From Wolfiporia cocos (taxonomy: Eukaryota > Basidiomycota > Agaricomycetes > Polyporales > Phaeolaceae): a stretch of DNA of 64,000 bases. The translations under genes and the position numbers were made by a program. The stretch spans positions 248,001 through 312,000 of the forward strand of contig JACCLO010000006.1 of NCBI GenBank assembly GCA_029448655.1. The letters are read 5' to 3'. The notes below the pieces were generated by a model that was given only the letters and a program-made list of their open reading frames with translations, was not told where the DNA came from and searched no databases. This document shows positions 11,801-22,204 of the stretch, piece after piece (within the stretch, counting starts at the first letter, position 1; each line of letters begins with the position of its first letter).

Positions 11801-12392
11801 ATCAGCGTGGTACCGAGATATCCGTGGATTACTATAGCCTCAGAGTTTGATCGCATACTTGAAGCACGTCGGACAGTAACAGAGGTTGTAAGACTAAAGA
11901 TATTGAACGCAGAAATGTCGAATGTTGTTGCCAGTGTGTCAGACGCAGGCTCCTCTGTACGATCTGCGTAGTGCCAGTGGGTATACACTACCGCAAGTTC
12001 TGGAAGTACCACATGCCAATTCTCGTCCATGTGTTGTATACGCTGGTGCCAGGTACGTGCATCCTTTCTTCTACGAAAACTGCGCATATGATATTTAGCA
12101 GCAGCAGCTATAAAAGTGTCATACGACATACCTTGAATGTGTAATATCTCGTAGTGTGTGCATGAAATCTTCGTTCATACGCAGATCCTCAGGGATGGTC
12201 TCCCATTCATCGACATCGTTGCCAACAGCCTCTGAGAACACCCCGGCTGGCTCGGCGTCTTCAACGTCCATGGGTACTTGATCGCCACAGATTTCGGCAA
12301 GGATGCCCAAAGATTGCCGGCTTAAGCCTGAGATTGTCATTATTACAAAATGCGCTAGAATATGTAATGCCCAACATACCTGCAGACCTCAT
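8857..12392 (-). pseudogene. KDZ (Kyakuja-Dileera-Zisupton) family transposase, decayed
   Basis: Transposase of the KDZ class of fungal DNA transposons. Exons read on the minus strand from an ATG at 12392-12390. Introns with GT...AG ends lie at 12328-12379 and 12080-12131, near 11600-11695, near 11410-11460, near 10927-10973 and just before 9892. Family blocks seen in order: HGYLGTT; GCPACGYE; CMDGNNSLKR; YFLAQDFVNQ; CTKNWKAAASDEKN; ETGIFASACRHGF; YPLAIVSKSLDVL; GYNIGCEF; AFHGYTHCYPCQ; ASVTRHALAYRR; then C-terminal LEDFYLLRDTR. It is dead: there is a frameshift plus TGA in exon 3 (near 11730-11760), frameshifts near 11200 and 11060, a solo LTR at 9141-9828, and truncation by LTR-Z at 8857. 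The family's usual Asp in the YDIGC-like block is Asn here. Inverted termini were not found. Confidence 0.88.
9141..9828 (-). repeat. Solo LTR in KDZ gene, TSD CAAAG
   Basis: 688 bp from TGACGCAG to CCGTGACA, flanked on both sides by CAAAG (9136-9140 and 9829-9833). Removing it rejoins the KDZ reading frame across the site. The start TGACGCAG is shared with the solo LTR at 17267-17720. Confidence 0.95.
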
Positions 12393-12734
12393 CTCGTTCC
12401 TCTCCTTAACCTTCTGTCTCTCTTAAAAGAGGCCACGTTGTTTTAAGTTTTTGTCGGCTGAACTCCGACCCAACCCCTGGCCTACAGACGTGTGCATGGT
12501 ACGTGAGAGTCCTTTGGTACGTGCCATGTTAAATAGATGCAACTGAATAAAGCCGATTATGAGCTTGTATAGTGAGTCGAAGTAAGTTAGGCACAAATAT
12601 TGTTGAACGTCTCGGAAGACCTCAAGCTCGCCAGCTCACGTGATAGATCATCGGTCAAGATCAGACACGCTTATACGTTCTCCAGTGCGTACCTGGCTAA
12701 CCATGGGTAAGTCAAATAAGAGTCATAATAAAAC
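12393..12734. other. Upstream of KDZ gene, no gene seen
   Basis: Probably the 5' flank of the KDZ gene and old flanking DNA. No ORF, RNA gene or LTR end is recognisable. Confidence 0.5.
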
Positions 12735-13197
12735 TGTCACAAAAAATCCCGGAATAAAGGGGTTCCCTGAGGATCTATTCACCTTTATTCCACCGATATT
12801 CGCTACGATATATTACTTAGCCGCTCAAGTGGAACCGCACGTGCGTAGGTAGATAATTCCTTCACTATCTTATCTCTACAGGTCACGTGACATTGGGAGT
12901 AGTCACAGCGTAACATAGTTATGGGTTACGGTCACAGCACGCGCACAGACCATGCCATTAGGGCAGGTCTTGTGCGGCGGTAGTTACTGATCCTCATGTA
13001 TATATACTACGACGTTCTGAGGCTTACACCTCAGAACTATTCTTCTCGACCTTGGGGCAAGTCCCCAGGAAACCATCTCCTCTCTGGTGTGCGCCTGCCT
13101 TAGCGTCGGCACACACACACACACTCTCTCTCTTTGACTGCTAAGCCTGGGTGTCTAAAGAGCGGCCAGTCCTCTTCATCCGCCAGCGGTTCGGTGC
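12735..13197 (+). repeat. LTR-W, 3'-truncated
   Basis: Starts TGTCAC and is homologous to 41346-41608 over the first 260 bp. It has the U3 block GCGCACAGACCATGCCATTAG, TATA (GTATATATAC near 13007) and a dyad TTCTGAGG-CTTACA-CCTCAGAA at the expected transcription start. It is cut at 13197 by LTR-V. A CA/CT microsatellite lies at 13107-13132. Confidence 0.8.
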
Positions 13198-13902
13198 TGT
13201 TATGGTTATTTTGATTTTTCGAATATCGACAGAACTCACCACTAGGCGAATACGATACAGGGACTTGTTGCGCAACCAACTCCCCTGGCCACTCGTGATC
13301 TTACTGGGCGCATCCCCAGTGGTACTAGTCTGTAGGGCTCATTTCATCTTTGGCAGATCCAACCTGCCACCGTTTCACGTTCATCGTTTATTAGCTGATA
13401 GATGGCGCTCAACCGCCATCATCCCTATCCATCGTCTCAGATATATCACTCCATACTTATCAAACGTTTGGGACTATAGCGTAGATAGTATCGGCGGCAT
13501 CTGGGACAGACTTGACCCCTGAAACCTAGCGTAGTATAAAACGCATGTACTTACCGTCGAGGCTCTTCAGCTCGACCTTGTTGTATTAACAAGAAGTCTT
13601 ATACTCGTTCTCAAACGTAGGAAACTACGCTCAGTATTTCTCACTCAAGCAACCGAACGACTAAGTCCTCGAAGTGCACACTGACTTCTCGGACTTAGGC
13701 GAGTCTTATATTCTATCAGACTCGCACTTGAACAGATTATATCCTCTAACGCGTATTGGATATTTACCGATCCCCTAGGAACCTCACCTAGGACTGAAGG
13801 CATCTAACGAGTATTTGCCTTGCATACGGCTACACGCCTACGTGCAGAAGAACGATCTATATTCGCGACTCGAATATACAAACGGGTATTCGACCCGTAA
13901 CA
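13198..13902 (+). repeat. LTR-V copy (705 bp), 5' LTR of a truncated V element
   Basis: Starts TGTTA and ends TAACA, unlike the TGTCAC families, and is closely similar to the element V LTR at 31128-31836. It is followed by about 18 bp of V interior (AAGGTCGA primer site) and then abruptly by ORF1 of element B, so the rest of that V element is gone. Confidence 0.85.
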
Positions 13903-13920
13903 AAGGTCGAAGTCGAGACC

Positions 13921-14700
13921 GCTATGTACTAGATGAGTCTTTGAGTACGTAACGTGCTGTTTCACGTCTAGATCTCCAAAAACGTGCTCCACCCTCCTGA
14001 GATATTTTTCGAGGCGGCGGAGATCTTCGTTCTTCATGGAGTCCTGACGGATCCTTTGCTCCAGGTGTGTGGAGAGATCGTCGAAGTCGGTGACGAGGGT
14101 GGTGAATTTTGCTATGATGGGGGCCGTGGTGGTTGTGTCGGGAACCTTCCATAGCCGGAAGAGGTTCTTGTGGGCGGCGTTCATCTGTTTGTCGATTTCC
14201 AGAAACCAGTCCCACTTCTTCTCCGTGCAATGGACGTCCTTGGGGTTCAAAAGACCCCGCTTCTCGACCCACTCGGCCGGCATCCTAAGCTCTTCCACTC
14301 TCTCCAACAGCGACTTCTTTGGGGGCTGGATTCGCTCCTGAAGACTCCTCACCATCCTCTCGTCCTCAACCCTCTTCCTGGCCGCCTTGGCGATCAGCTG
14401 ATCCAGGCTCTGTTTCTGGATCTGAGCCTCGAGCTTCTCCTTTTGTCGAAGAAGCTTGTCGAGCTTCTTCTGCCTGATGTCGTTGAGGGCGGCCTCGTGG
14501 TTTACCCTTCGGATCTCCTCCGGGTCAGGGTTCGGCTTCCTATAGAAGACGTCTTTGCCCTTTCGGGACTTCCCTCGCTTTGGGGCGGTGACCGCGGAGA
14601 TGCGGTCTTCGAGCGATTTAGAGGCGGCAATGTGCCATTCCTCGCGCTCCCCCGTAGCGGCGTTTCTCGGAGTAACCGTGAAACGTGGTGCTTTTGGCAT
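13921..14700 (-). CDS. Extra ORF (ORF1) of element B, 3'-truncated
   Basis: Starts at ATG 14700 and stays open into V sequence. About 260 residues belong to the family. The N-terminal NAATGEREEW matches the TGK-x-E-x-W signature. A long Lys/Glu/Gln-rich segment (about residues 75-150) is a likely coiled coil. VHCTEKKWDWF is the clearest copy of the CTEKxWDW block, and MKNEDLRRLEKYL matches the C-terminal NKxMR block. No known domain is recognised. The C-terminus is cut at the junction with LTR-V interior near 13920. Gag and pol of element B are not in the window; its leader continues at 14701, 15980 and 44709 because of inversions. Confidence 0.75.
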
Positions 14701-14861
14701 GACTACGTAAAAGAAGTCTAAGTAAGCTATTCTAGTGGAAATTCACGCGGTCTTCTGTCGGGGCTTATCGTCGCTTCTTGATGTGTCGTGCGCTTATCCT
14801 CCGGCGTCAATGGGCGCTCCGCCCTCGACCGGAGTTAGTGTCGGCGACGGGATGGCGTCTC
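14701..14861 (-). other. Leader of element B, part 1
   Basis: Non-coding stretch upstream of ORF1-B. It ends with GTCTC (14857-14861), the left TSD of the split solo LTR-X. The leader resumes at 15980-16054 and 44709-45189 once the two inversions are undone. Confidence 0.65.
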
Positions 14862-15112
14862 TGACACAGACTAGACTGTGGGACTCACACTATAACCTTA
14901 TAGGCGACTTGAAGGAGTTGCTAGAGGTTGGTGAGGAGACTAGTGGGCGCAAGCAGAGATGTTGTGTAACTGTGCGAATGCAGAGAACAAATCTAAGGCT
15001 TATCCGCAGTGATAGCCCTACTTATATACATGCTTTGTTTGGTTACCGGTAAGGGAGCCAAACATGCAGGTGGTCTGTGCACAGACATAACTAATATGGT
15101 TAAGTCGTAAAC
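14862..15112 (-). repeat. Solo LTR-X, part 1 (split by LTR-L)
   Basis: First 251 bp of an LTR-X, ending in TAAAC (15108-15112). The remaining 453 bp lie inverted at 16055-16507. The combined length minus the duplicated TAAAC is 699 bp, equal to the intact LTR-X at 4708-5406. Flanking TSD GTCTC is at 14857-14861, and its inverse GAGAC at 16050-16054. Confidence 0.9.
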
Positions 15113-15682
15113 TGACACAGACTCACTAGGCTGTGGGACCCTGGCTACAGGGGAGTCCCTAACGCGCCTACAAGGCGGTGTACCAATCGGCCAGAGGCCG
15201 GCGCAGAGGCAACGTGGGAGCTGGATGCATCCCTTGTGTACGACGGCGTAGTCGACTAGCACACAGTCAAGCAAGAACGTGAGGGCCCCCGGGGCAGAGA
15301 CGCACACAGCGCAGAATGAGAGAGGAGCCAGAGGCTCAGTTGTCGAGAATCCTAAAGATGGGGAAGTAAGTCCCCATCTTGTCGTACTTATACATGCATA
15401 GCTGACCAGTAATGGTCACCCTAAAGTCGCGGCCTGTGCGCAGTAACTACCAGGGCACATGATATGTAACTATATGTGACGACATGTGGACGGTGTGACC
15501 ATAACGTGAGTACCTAAGATGCGCGCTACCCTACAGCGCTAACCTATGGTCATATGATCTAGATAGAGTCCTGGACGGGCGCTGGAGGTGGCTGAGGATC
15601 AGGGAAGCGCGCGCGCACCTAGCGGCGCCTATAATACCTATAGCGAGGGATGTTACGTATCCTCTAAGGAAAGTTTGTGACA
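15113..15682 (-). repeat. Solo LTR-L with swapped TSDs
   Basis: 570 bp from TGACACAG to TTGTGACA, related to the TRIM LTRs at 62282 and 63633. The left flank is TAAAC and the right flank GCCCA, so the TSDs do not match as the sequence stands. Undoing the 15683-16507 inversion gives TAAAC on both sides. Confidence 0.85.
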
Positions 15683-15979
15683 GCCCATGCCCTTAGGGCA
15701 GTACTTACATAGTAGCGCGTTGTCTCCCCATGTATATAAACCTACTCGCTGAGGTCTTACTACCTCAGTTCGATTATCATCGGCATTGGGGCGAGTCCCT
15801 CAGTTCTACTCTGAACCTCTGCGTGCTAGACTGGTGGTCGACATAACTACTTGGTTACTGTCTACCTTGGGTCGTTAGTCAACACCCATCCAGTCGCCCT
15901 TCAAGACGTTAGGTCTTAGCCTTAGACGTTAGGTTATAGGCGGGGCGTTAGTATCGTACGTCACAGTAAATCTGTGTCA
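15683..15979 (+). repeat. LTR-K part 2
   Basis: Begins GCCCATGCC and ends CTGTGTCA, matching positions about 45383-45678 of the intact LTR-K. It contains the TATA (near 15732) and dyad CTGAGGT-CTTACT-ACCTCAG. The following ACCCC (15980-15984) pairs with ACCCC at 45185-45189 as the TSD of the K element (GGGGT in the other orientation). Confidence 0.9.
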
Positions 15980-16054
15980 ACCCCAAATCTTGCATTCCCA
16001 GGCGTCAAGGGAAGACGACCTGCTGTATCCCCCACCTGGTAGCGTGAGAGAGAC

Positions 16055-16507
16055 TGTCACAGATTTGGGACATGCCACTATTTTTCCCGTATTTTTACCT
16101 ATTTATCTGGTATTTCTACGAACTTGTAGACATTTACGCTGCTAAGCGCCCGTCTACACGTACACGCAACCAAACAACACGTACACAACGCGGTATACGT
16201 CCACCTGTCATAACAACACGTACATAACACGTTTGTACGCGACAATGACTCAGCGGACTAACCTCCGGTGTCACGCGCTTTACTCATATCCCGCTACCGG
16301 GCTATGTCAGTACGATTGGATAAGCGGCCTGCTCGTTATCACATGCCAATGCCCCTACGATTACTCATATCCCGATGCCGGTACATAAGAATCACATGCA
16401 TGGCTTACTAACGTAGCTACAGCCACTTCCACAACATGGACCTACGGTCCAAACAAACGATCTTACTGGTGCGGCCATTACCGGCGCACATGGTCTATTG
16501 TAGTTTA
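16055..16507 (+). repeat. Solo LTR-X, part 2 (inverted)
   Basis: Starts TGTCACAGATTTGGGAC and ends GTTTA (16503-16507), the inverse of the TAAAC at the end of part 1. Matches the 3' half of LTR-X in reverse orientation. Confidence 0.9.
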
Positions 16508-16761
16508 TGTCACAGATAATGCGAAAGCATAATATCATAGACGTTACGGAGCAATAACTAGGGTACATTACCCGTACGTGGCGCCGGCATACATGGCCTA
16601 CACCATAGAGTGTCTAATAGGCGCCGAGCGTGGGAATATGAACTGCAGATATAGCTGGACCCTCGATAGCAGCATGAGCTGTTATCGTAGCCCTTTTGGG
16701 GGAGTGGCTATTATGCCACTCATAAGCACGTTGCATTGGGTCCGCAGCGCGTCTTGTGATA
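16508..16761 (-). repeat. Solo LTR-S (about 254 bp)
   Basis: Inverted relative of the 243-bp LTRs of the mini-TRIM at 22205-23137, sharing most of their length (GGGTCCGC, TTATCGTAGCCC and TGCAGATATAGC blocks). It starts TGTCACAGAT and ends TTGTGATA. The right flank is TGGGC and the left flank GTTTA. Undoing the small inversion makes both flanks TGGGC. Confidence 0.82.
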
Positions 16762-16959
16762 TGGGCCGTGCGCTATCTATCATGTGCCCCAGTATATACC
16801 ATGTGACCTACTTATCATGTGACCGTATGTCCTGACGGACGAGTACGCTATATACCACTACACTACCGGGCACCAGTCATTTGACTACTAGAACGTGAAG
16901 TCCTAGGTTCGAGCCTAGGGGGGGGTAATACATTAAAACATGCCACAAAATCTGTGACA
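16762..16959 (-). repeat. LTR-K part 1 (inverted)
   Basis: From TGGGC to AAATCTGTGACA, the reverse of 45190-45387. With part 2 it makes a 490-bp LTR, against 489 bp for the intact copy at 45190-45678. It is followed by TTACCTCC, the complement of a polypurine tract, so it is the 3' LTR of the minus-oriented K element. Confidence 0.9.
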
Positions 16960-18021
16960 TTACCTCCGCTTCATATTCAACGTCCTCGTTGAAGGACTAA
17001 CTTCCATCCCTGCCTGTCGGCAATCCTGTACGCTTTGATAACTGGTATCCTGTAAGGTCTACTGGGCTCACTACCTCCCTATACATACACGTCGCCGCTG
17101 ACTTGGCATGCTCCGCCTACCGGTCAGCACAGGAGAGGTGCCTAGGTCTGTATATCGCCTGTCGTGCATGATTCCTCCCACCGCCGGCCACAGAGACGGC
17201 ACCTAGGTCTGTAGGTCGCCTGTCGTGTGGTCTGCCGCGTCGTTGGCTAATGTAGTCGTGTAGTAGTGACGCAGTTATCTACGACGTACGGCTTATGCCC
17301 TAGGACCGAAGGCGCAATGCCTAAGGATCAGACGTCCTAGTGGCGCTGGCTAAGAGAGACCAGAGACCAAGTAGATAGTCGGTGGTTGGGCCAGCAGAGC
17401 ACGCAGAGGGAGAGTACTGTGGGACACGCCCCAATGTCGACAATAACAAGACTGAGGTTGTAAGACCTCAGTCGCTAGCTTATATACATGTCAGCGCACC
17501 GTACTACTGTAAGTACCGACCCTAAACTAAAGGTCCGTGCGCAGGCGCCGCGCCGCCGCTGACTAAGCTACTGTCATGTGTCCCTGTAACGTGACAACTA
17601 AAGTATGGAAGATAACCGCTACACTATGGAACAGCCTTAACATGTGACTAGAAACCAAGAGGACCGGGGTTCGACCCCGGGGGAATACCATATCCCAACG
17701 TCAGGCAGAAAACCGTGACAAGTAGCTTACTTGAGAATGGCCCGCTCTGGGGGGTACGGATGTTGGTTGTTGGTTATGTCGAATGAATGTCGTTCGTCGT
17801 CCGTGATGGACTGACCGTGTCGGTGTGGGGTTAGGGTTAGGCTTTGCAGCCCTTCGCATACCCACTGGTCATAAAGGGGGTCCTGCCGCCCAGGACGTAC
17901 ACCGGATGGACGTACCACGAGGTTGTCCTGCTATCGCTTAACAGCGAGGGCGGGCTTATGTCTTCCACTCCTCAGTAGGAGGGCGTACCTGTCGCCGACG
18001 TCGCTTCGACCGTGCTCCTTG
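16960..18021 (-). mobile_element. Interior of TRIM-like element K (3' part)
   Basis: Non-coding interior of a non-autonomous LTR element, interrupted by a solo LTR (17267-17720). It shares with TRIMs T1, N and 62845-63632 a block (17821-17896) with two hairpins: GTCCTG/CAGGAC (17880-17896) and a GCAA-loop hairpin (17839-17852). The 5' end of this interior lies at 45679-45875, displaced by the 27-kb inversion. No ORF. Confidence 0.8.
17267..17720 (-). repeat. Solo LTR in element K, TSD AGTAG
   Basis: 454 bp from TGACGCAG to CCGTGACA with AGTAG at 17262-17266 and 17721-17725. Confidence 0.93.
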
Positions 18022-18600
18022 TGTCACAAACTTACTTGTTTGTGAGGACCTGCGCTGCAGGGGAATCCTAACGTGCCTAACGAGGCATGTGGGCGACCGC
18101 AACAGCGGTGACCGGGTCGGCTGTACCAAGGGCGCACCCAGCCCAAGGACTCCTAGCGGCGACATGTCATGGCGGCACACAGTCAAGCGCGACAAGAGAG
18201 GCCCCCGGGGCAGAGACGCATCACGCGCATAATAAGAAAGGGGCCAAAGCCCAATGACTAGAATCTCAAAGATGAGGGAGTAAGCCCTCATCGCTGCAGT
18301 ATAAGTACATGTGTTGGTACGCTAAGTATCTAGCCTGCCCTACAGTAATGGCCTGTGCGCATGTAATGTAAGCGTGACCGTACAAGTAACGTAACATGTA
18401 ACTATATGGTGACCTAGCATGTGAGTACCTGGCACGCGCGCTGCCTGACTAGCGCGCGCCTACTGGGTCAGGTGATCTTGGAGGTAACTAGGGCGCGACC
18501 GAGAGGAAACGTAAAGTGAGCGGGGCGCGCGCGCGTGCAGCGGCGCCCATACAACAATAGGAAAGGGATGTACAGTAGCCCCCCGGGCATATCCGTGACA
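18022..18600 (-). repeat. Solo LTR-H, right TSD displaced by inversion
   Basis: 579 bp from TGTCACAAAC to ATCCGTGACA. The left flank CCTTG (18017-18021) has no partner on the right, where GTACG follows. Its partner is CAAGG at 45871-45875, the far end of the 27-kb inversion, which reads CCTTG when flipped back. Confidence 0.9.
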
Positions 18601-18696
18601 GTACGTTCAGGAATGCGACATCTGTCAAAAGATGAAGAGTCAACCTGAGAAGCCGTACGGGTTACTTAAACCTAATCCCGTACCAACCCAGCCATG

Positions 18697-20594
18697 TGAC
18701 ACGGAAACCATCCGTGCCACCCGTCCTAACGGGGAACCCCCATATCCGCCCCATCCTATCTCCAATAGCCCCCCACCCTCCATAGGCGGAGAACAAGAAG
18801 GCACCTCTATTGAGAGGTCCTGCCGTATTGCCTGAGGTACCGACCCATAAGTGCACCGGTACGCCCCCAGACTAGCAAGTAATAGAGAAGAGGCAGGTTG
18901 GATGCAATGAATAGGAGCCCCCACGCCCAAGTAGGACGCAGCAGGCTTTGTCGTCAAGGACCCTGCACGCGAGAACAAGCAGCAGAGGGATAAGAAAGAG
19001 GTGACCAGGGGACACGCCCCCTAGGCCAAAATCTTAAGTCTGAGGAGTAGCCTCAGACGTCGCCAGTATATATACATGTAGGAGACCTCTAGCTAAAGAC
19101 CTTTTGTCTACCCTAAAGTGACGGTCTGTGCGCATCAGGATCATGTGCCTACAGTAACAACTAAGTGACAGTCATATGACGAGGTAACTACCCGTGACTC
19201 TAGATATAACAACGTGACCTGTAGAGATAACGAGATAAGATGAAGACTCATCTACCTATGCACGTGATACCTCCAGCGTCGGTCTAACAAGCCTAGAAAT
19301 CGGAATAAAAAGCGCAAAAATAAGGGAAAAATCACAAATTATTTCTTGTGACATCACCCCCCCCTTAAGGTTCGTCGACCTCGACGAAGGACGGCCCATC
19401 CAGCTCCTTCCTGTCGGGTTATCGGTCGTCCAGTCTGGTTCGCTCGCGCTCTGTGAACTTTTTGCGCATATTCAGTAACCTGTGTCACTTGGTGGTGCCC
19501 TATCGCGCGGACCCTGCCAAGTTACTCCCTTGCGCGTTTTGGGGCGCAGTTCTGAGTGTGAGTGACCTTACCGGTTGACGTTACGCCTAAGGCCGACCAT
19601 GGAGTCGAGTCGCCTTGGTGGTCGTCGAAATTCTTGCATACCGAAAGACCTGCCGACGCGGGGTTACACCGAGGTGCTTCACATACCCGCTAGGTCCGCT
19701 GTCCTGCCCAGGACGTGGGCTACTGCTGTGTCTTGCAGCGCCCCTTTGTGGCCGTTTTCACTCCTCATGGTCTCCATGGTGATGCGCGCGCTTAGTGGGG
19801 ACTGGTAAATGTACCGCCCAAGGCCGCTTGTGGCTCAGTGGGTGTCCCGCCGCGCACGCTGGAGTACCTAGAGTGGAAAATTCCTTGGCTCCCCGACGAT
19901 CAGCGCGAGGAGGGAAGAAAAAATAGACTTAAGATTATGACACGGAAACCATCCGTGCCACCCGTCCTAACGGGGAACCCCCATATCCGCCCCATCCTAT
20001 CTCCAATAGCCCCCCACCCTCCATAGGCGGAGAACAAGAAGGCACCTCTATTGAGAGGTCCTGCCGTATTGCCTGAGGTACCGACCCATAAGTGCACCGG
20101 TACGCCCCCAGACTAGCAAGTAATAGAGAAGAGGCAGGTTGGATGCAATGAATAGGAGCCCCCACGCCCAAGTAGGACGCAGCAGGCTTTGTCGTCAAGG
20201 ACCCTGCACGCGAGAACAAGCAGCAGAGGGATAAGAAAGAGGTGACCAGGGGACACGCCCCCTAGGCCAAAATCTTAAGTCTGAGGAGTAGCCTCAGACG
20301 TCGCCAGTATATATACATGTAGGAGACCTCTAGCTAAAGACCTTTTGTCTACCCTAAAGTGACGGTCTGTGCGCATCAGGATCATGTGCCTACAGTAACA
20401 ACTAAGTGACAGTCATATGACGAGGTAACTACCCGTGACTCTAGATATAACAACGTGACCTGTAGAGATAACGAGATAAGATGAAGACTCATCTACCTAT
20501 GCACGTGATACCTCCAGCGTCGGTCTAACAAGCCTAGAAATCGGAATAAAAAGCGCAAAAATAAGGGAAAAATCACAAATTATTTCTTGTGACA
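18697..20594 (-). mobile_element. TRIM G: complete short LTR element, TSD CCATG
   Basis: Two 657-bp LTRs (18697-19353, 19938-20594) that look identical by eye flank a 584-bp interior with no credible ORF. TSD CCATG at 18692-18696 and 20595-20599. TCACCCCCCC after the left LTR is the complement of the polypurine tract, so orientation is minus. The primer site AATCTTAAGTCT (sense) next to the right LTR complements the LTR R region. Near-identical LTRs mean a very recent insertion. Confidence 0.95.
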
Positions 20595-22204
20595 CCATGG
20601 GAAGTCATTACAATCGACTTTATCATGTATCTACCAAAGTCTATCGATAACAAGAAGACTTACGACTCCATTATGGTTGTAGTGGATCGACTAACGAAGA
20701 GGGCACACTTCTATCCGATCAGTTCCAAGTTTGGAACAAAGGATTTGGCCGATATCTTGTATACACGGGTTTACCCGTTACACGGCCTGCCTCGCCAGAT
20801 CATTAGCGATAGAGGTGTCCAATTCGCGTCAAAGCTGTTTAAGGAATTCTGCCAATTCCTCAACATTGAACACTTGATGTCAACAGCTTATCATCCACAG
20901 ACCGATGGACAGATGGAGAGGGTTAACCAAACCCTGGAACAGTACCTTCGCTGCTACGTCAATTCGTATAGAAAAGACAATTGGAGCAGACTCTTGCCTA
21001 CGGCAGAGTTTGCCTACAATAACGTAGCGTCGGAAACTACCAGGCACTCGCCTTTCTTTGTCGAACTAGGTAGACACCCTTTGGCTGGACCCAGCGATCA
21101 GGAACTCCCCCGCACAGTCAATCCTGACTTAAACGACATCGCACACGAACGATGGAAAGCACAGGAAGAAGCGAAAGCCGCTATGTTAGTAGCTTCTGAA
21201 CGATGGAAATGGTATAGCAATCGAGGACATAAACAACTCGATCTACGTGTTGGTGATAAAGTACTAGTTAGTACTAAGGATTACCAGACATCTGAAAAGA
21301 GTCTGGCCCCACGATATATCGGTCCTTTCAAGATTGCAGAAATCTTATCGCCGGTGACTTTCAGATTAACAATGGGGTCACAATATCGTCAATATCACCC
21401 TGTATTCCACGCATCCAAGCTAGTACCATACGTCCAAACCGAAGATCGGTCGCCGTCTCCTGAAGTACCAGAAGACGACGACAGAGAATGGGAAGTATCG
21501 GAAATCCTTAACCATCGGAAACGAAGGGGGAAACTTGAGTACCTCGTTCGATGGTCAGACACTACGTCTAAGGACGATACATGGGAACCCGAAGAAAACC
21601 TTGAGCACTCCAAGGAGGTCCTGGACGAATACAAAGCCCGGTTCTTCGACGCTCAGACAAACCACCTCTCAGCACACCGAACGATTGCTGTTGCTGAACC
21701 CGACGACGATCCTAACTGGAAAGTAGGAGATCGTTACCTCTGGCCTGATGACTGGCCCATGCACTCGGACAATGTAGACGACGAATCCGAGGGTTACGAC
21801 TCCGACGAGGAGAGGCCAATCAAACCCACCAGCCGATGGCTGAAAAGAGATCCGTACGGAAACTTCGTAGAAGACAACATTGTCTTCAATGACTATCTGG
21901 AATTCGCCGTACCATTCGGTGACAAGGATACGGCTCCACTCTATCCCGTAAAAGGGACCCCACACTCCGCTGGATACGATATTTATGCTATGGAAGGATT
22001 AACAATCCAACCCGGCCAAACCGCTACAATTTCAACAGGACTTCAAGTTCTGTTCCCCTACGGGCATTACGGACAATTGGCAACACGGTCTAGCATGGCG
22101 AAGCAAAGCCTAATCGTACTTGGAGGAGTTATCGACTGGGACTATAGAGGAGAAGTCAAAGTCATGATTCATAACCTTGGATCAACCGCATACGAAGTCA
22201 AGGC

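Larger units (their letters stand above)
15683..16507. other. 825-bp inversion bounded by LTR outer ends
   Basis: The segment lies between the right end of LTR-L (...TGTGACA) and the left end of LTR-S (TGTCACA...), which are 7-bp inverted repeats. It contains K part 2 (15683-15979), 75 bp of B leader (15980-16054) and LTR-X part 2 (16055-16507), all inverted relative to their partners. Reversal repairs LTR-X, LTR-K and the TSDs of LTR-L (TAAAC) and LTR-S (TGGGC). Confidence 0.88.

Noticed and set aside
8857..12734. Terminal inverted repeats for the KDZ transposon
   Set aside because: The 3' end is deleted by LTR-Z and I found no matching repeat near 12400-12730.
12943..12990. TTAGGG words as telomere sequence
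   Set aside because: They occur singly inside LTR U3 regions, not in tandem.
18640..18978. ORFs of 64-112 codons repeated at 19900-20219
   Set aside because: They lie in the two LTRs of TRIM G and repeat only because the LTRs do; no similarity to proteins recognised.
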